Of a stretch of 64,000 nt of DNA, positions 61,720 through 64,000 are shown piece after piece. The translations under genes and the position numbers were made by a program. Positions within the stretch are counted from its first letter, which is position 1, and each line of letters begins with the position of its first letter. The notes beneath the pieces were generated by a model. It made no database searches. It worked only from the letters and a program-made list of their open reading frames with translations, and was not told the DNA's origin. This DNA is from Coprinus comatus. Its lineage: Eukaryota; Basidiomycota; Agaricomycetes; Agaricales; Agaricaceae. Location of the stretch: NCBI GenBank assembly GCA_034638255.1, contig JAWPGT010000020.1, positions 310,001 through 374,000 of the forward strand, read 5' to 3'.

Positions 61720-61888
61720 GCATCATAGATTGTAAACAAGAATATCAAGAGATACAGGAATCAAGAAAATATACGAAGCGGACTCGTACGTACAATATAC
61801 AGATTGACTAAGATTCAAGAGAGAGATTATGATTGTCCAGTACAATCCGATTCACAGCTTTCAATAGCGATATGCCATGTATCATCAA

Positions 61889-64000
61889 CTATTGCCTCTT
61901 CTTCTTAGAGCCTAATGGAAGGGACCAATTCGGATCAAGGCATCAGAGATCATCAAATGTTTCTAATGGTTGTACTTACCGCCTTTTACTGTGGCTGTAT
62001 TTGCTTCCTCATCAAGGGGGCTTTCAGCTCTACGTTTCTTGTGATTGTTCTGACCTTTCCAGAATCCAACAGGTGCACCTGGGTCGTATCTACAATCAGG
62101 ACAGAACCATTCTCCCTCGGGAACCTCGCTGAGAGGTGGTTTCAAACACTCTAAATGCCACGGGGCATCACACTAGAATTAACTCAACAACTGTCTAAGA
62201 ACTACAGTCAAAAATGAAAAGCACCTTGTCACATTCCAATGGATCTCCATCATCCTTCTTGCACCCCACACATACTTGAGGTGGCTGAACATCAAATGGA
62301 TGTCTCGGGAGGTCAGAATATTTGTCGTTAGGCTTCGCTAATAATAATGTCGTATTCTGTCCAGCTGCAATACTAAAAATAGGAGATTCATTAGAAAATC
62401 ACAATGACAAGTTGCATCGGGATATTTACTCAATGATCTCAATGCCCACCAAGGGTACATTCTTAGTAGGCTTAGTAGAACTCTTGGGCTCATCAACGCC
62501 CAATCCAAGCTCTCCGTTTGCGGCATTTTGTCCCCAACATACAGTCATTGGGTTTCCATCATCATCAGGAGTGGTAAGCCAATGAGTTACTCCTCCAGAG
62601 CGTGCGAGCATAATTTTGCAACCCCTGTCGAGGTAAATTAAAATTCAGTTACATTAAAATCATTTAGTAAACTTACATGATATCCTGTAAAAAGCGGAAC
62701 GTGGAGTAAGGGGAACCAGATGAGCCTATTATTGGTTAGTATATTTGTTTTAATTAAAGATAAGGAAAATGTCAACCTTCTCCACTGTTCTTCCACTATA
62801 TTCACACATGTATGAGCAACCAGTCGCATGATCATGAACTGTCAACAAGAACATACCTTTCCTGCCATCCAATATAATCCTTGCTTGTCAATGATGACAC
62901 TATTTGTAGGGCCTGCAACAATGGCAGAGGCAAAAGAGGTATCACTGTCCCCTGAAAACTAGTATAACGATGTCAGTCATGAATTCCGAGGGGGAGATGA
63001 TAAACAAACCTGTGGCGGCGACTTTGGTTTAAGAATATCAACCTGGTTACCGAGCCCGAGTCGGCAGTAACCATTGTATCCCCATACATACACAATACTG
63101 GAGTGTGGTCAGCAGATTAAGGAAGAAGAGTTTAATTTCCACATACCCAGTATCGTCAAGGGCCAAGCTATGCTGCTGGCCTGACACAATCTGCACGATC
63201 TTCTTCCCAGCAAGTTCTTTGACATAGACTATTCCAATCCATAAGAAGTTGTTTAACACGCATATATAGACTAAACCACTCAACTGGGTCTATCTTCGAT
63301 GTCGAAGGCTGTCTTATTTCCCGTCGTGATGCGTTCACCAGTAGTTCCATTTCCGAGCTGTCCTTTCTCGGCGCTTCCGAAAGAGAAGACTACAAGGCAT
63401 ATCAGTATACCCAATAGTGTTCATAGTCCGAGAAACACGTACCTTTTCCCGAGTCTGTCAGCACAAGGGAGAAAGTGATACCTGCAGAGGCCTGTACGAC
63501 GTGTTCCCTATTCCCACCATAGCTAACATTGATAGCCTTGAAAGATGATATTTCAGGGCAAATATTATGTCCACACTGTCACAAAGTGCCATATACAATT
63601 AATTCTTGCCTTAACAGACGCATATATAAACGCAAGTACACACCTGACCCAAAGAGTTCACCCCAGCAGACCATACACTTCCGTCACTTCCCACCAGAAG
63701 CGTATGATTCCTACCACATGCTGCATGGACAAACTTGGTGCCCTTGGGTGCTCCAAGTTGTTCTGCCTTCACGAGTCTAGGCGCGTTTTCCGAAATATAG
63801 TCAGGGCCCGAAACGCCTAGACAGGAGGAGCCATTTCTTCCAAACAACCATGCATTGCCCTCGATGTCAATCACGACAAAGTGGCATCCTGTGCATGAAG
63901 TATGGATGGAAGAGACCTTAACATTCGCTATTGAGCGCAATATATGGGGTTCGAGCAAGTCAGGGTTTCTAACGACAAAGTTGAACTCGTGTATATACCT
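61889..64000 (-). CDS. RCC1-repeat protein with C-terminal PHD finger (5' end outside window)
   Basis: The gene runs off the right edge, so its N-terminus is missing. RCC1 blades seen in order are [56 protein letters not shown] and [22 protein letters not shown] finger follows ([40 protein letters not shown], then CPDC), with the regular Cys4-His-Cys3 spacing. Through a GTAAGT intron the protein ends in a basic GGSKKKRQ, likely a nuclear signal. RCC1 propellers bind nucleosomes or regulators, and PHD fingers read histone H3 tails. A chromatin role is therefore likely but not shown. The last intron and the stop at 61889-61891 were checked. Confidence 0.8.

Noticed and set aside
1..64000. CRISPR array, bacterial operon or phage-like module
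   Set aside because: There are no spaced direct repeats, and the introns, tRNA intron and gene families are all eukaryotic.

Overview
The window is nuclear DNA from a basidiomycete fungus, most likely an Agaricomycete. Genes are broken by many short introns of roughly 45 to 80 bp with GT/AG ends. Typical basidiomycete families are present: laccase-type multicopper oxidases, Kre9/Knh1-like small secreted proteins, FunK1-type kinases, a long F-box family, a BTB/RCC1/ankyrin protein and a fungalysin-type propeptide. A tRNA-Tyr(GUA) with a 19-base intron also fits a nuclear eukaryotic origin. There is no operon structure. Genes lie on both strands, several pairs are divergent, and three gene-poor stretches of 2 to 3.5 kb separate them.

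Layout from left to right: a gene-free left arm (1-2872); squalene synthase ERG9 and a small divergent gene (2.9-4.9 kb); tRNA-Tyr (5.4 kb); a tandem pair of Kre9-like secreted proteins (5.7-7.1 kb); a complete laccase (7.5-9.8 kb) divergent from a small secreted protein (10.3 kb); a FunK1-like kinase remnant (12.9-13.4 kb); deoxyribose-phosphate aldolase divergent from a disrupted mitochondrial Hsp78 (16.1-19.8 kb); an IBtk-type ankyrin/RCC1/BTB protein (20.1-25.3 kb); a second, aberrant multicopper oxidase (26.0-28.8 kb) tail-to-tail with an unrecognised gene; a kinase pseudogene (29.6-31.2 kb); an F-box gene (33-35.2 kb); then NOP8/NOL8-like, VPS28, a propeptide-only fungalysin relative, broken F-box and lipase copies, TGS1, NUP53, a FAD monooxygenase, a cytochrome P450, an M28 vacuolar-type protease and, at the right edge, a partial RCC1+PHD protein.

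Two layers can be seen. Housekeeping genes (ERG9, DERA, VPS28, TGS1, NUP53, NOP8-like, IBtk-like, M28) look intact and are often divergently paired. Between them lies a fast-changing layer of secreted and oxidative enzymes and family copies, several of them decayed or reshaped. No defence system, virus or gene cluster with an obvious shared pathway was found.

The most notable observations are: a multicopper oxidase that keeps its type-1 copper ligands but has lost three trinuclear-cluster histidines while staying open; an Hsp78 lacking the Walker B part of its second AAA+ module and carrying two offsetting frameshifts; and a fungalysin-like protein reduced to signal peptide plus propeptide. 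Exon boundaries were read by eye from frame, motif and splice sites. Those given to the base were checked for phase; the others are approximate.
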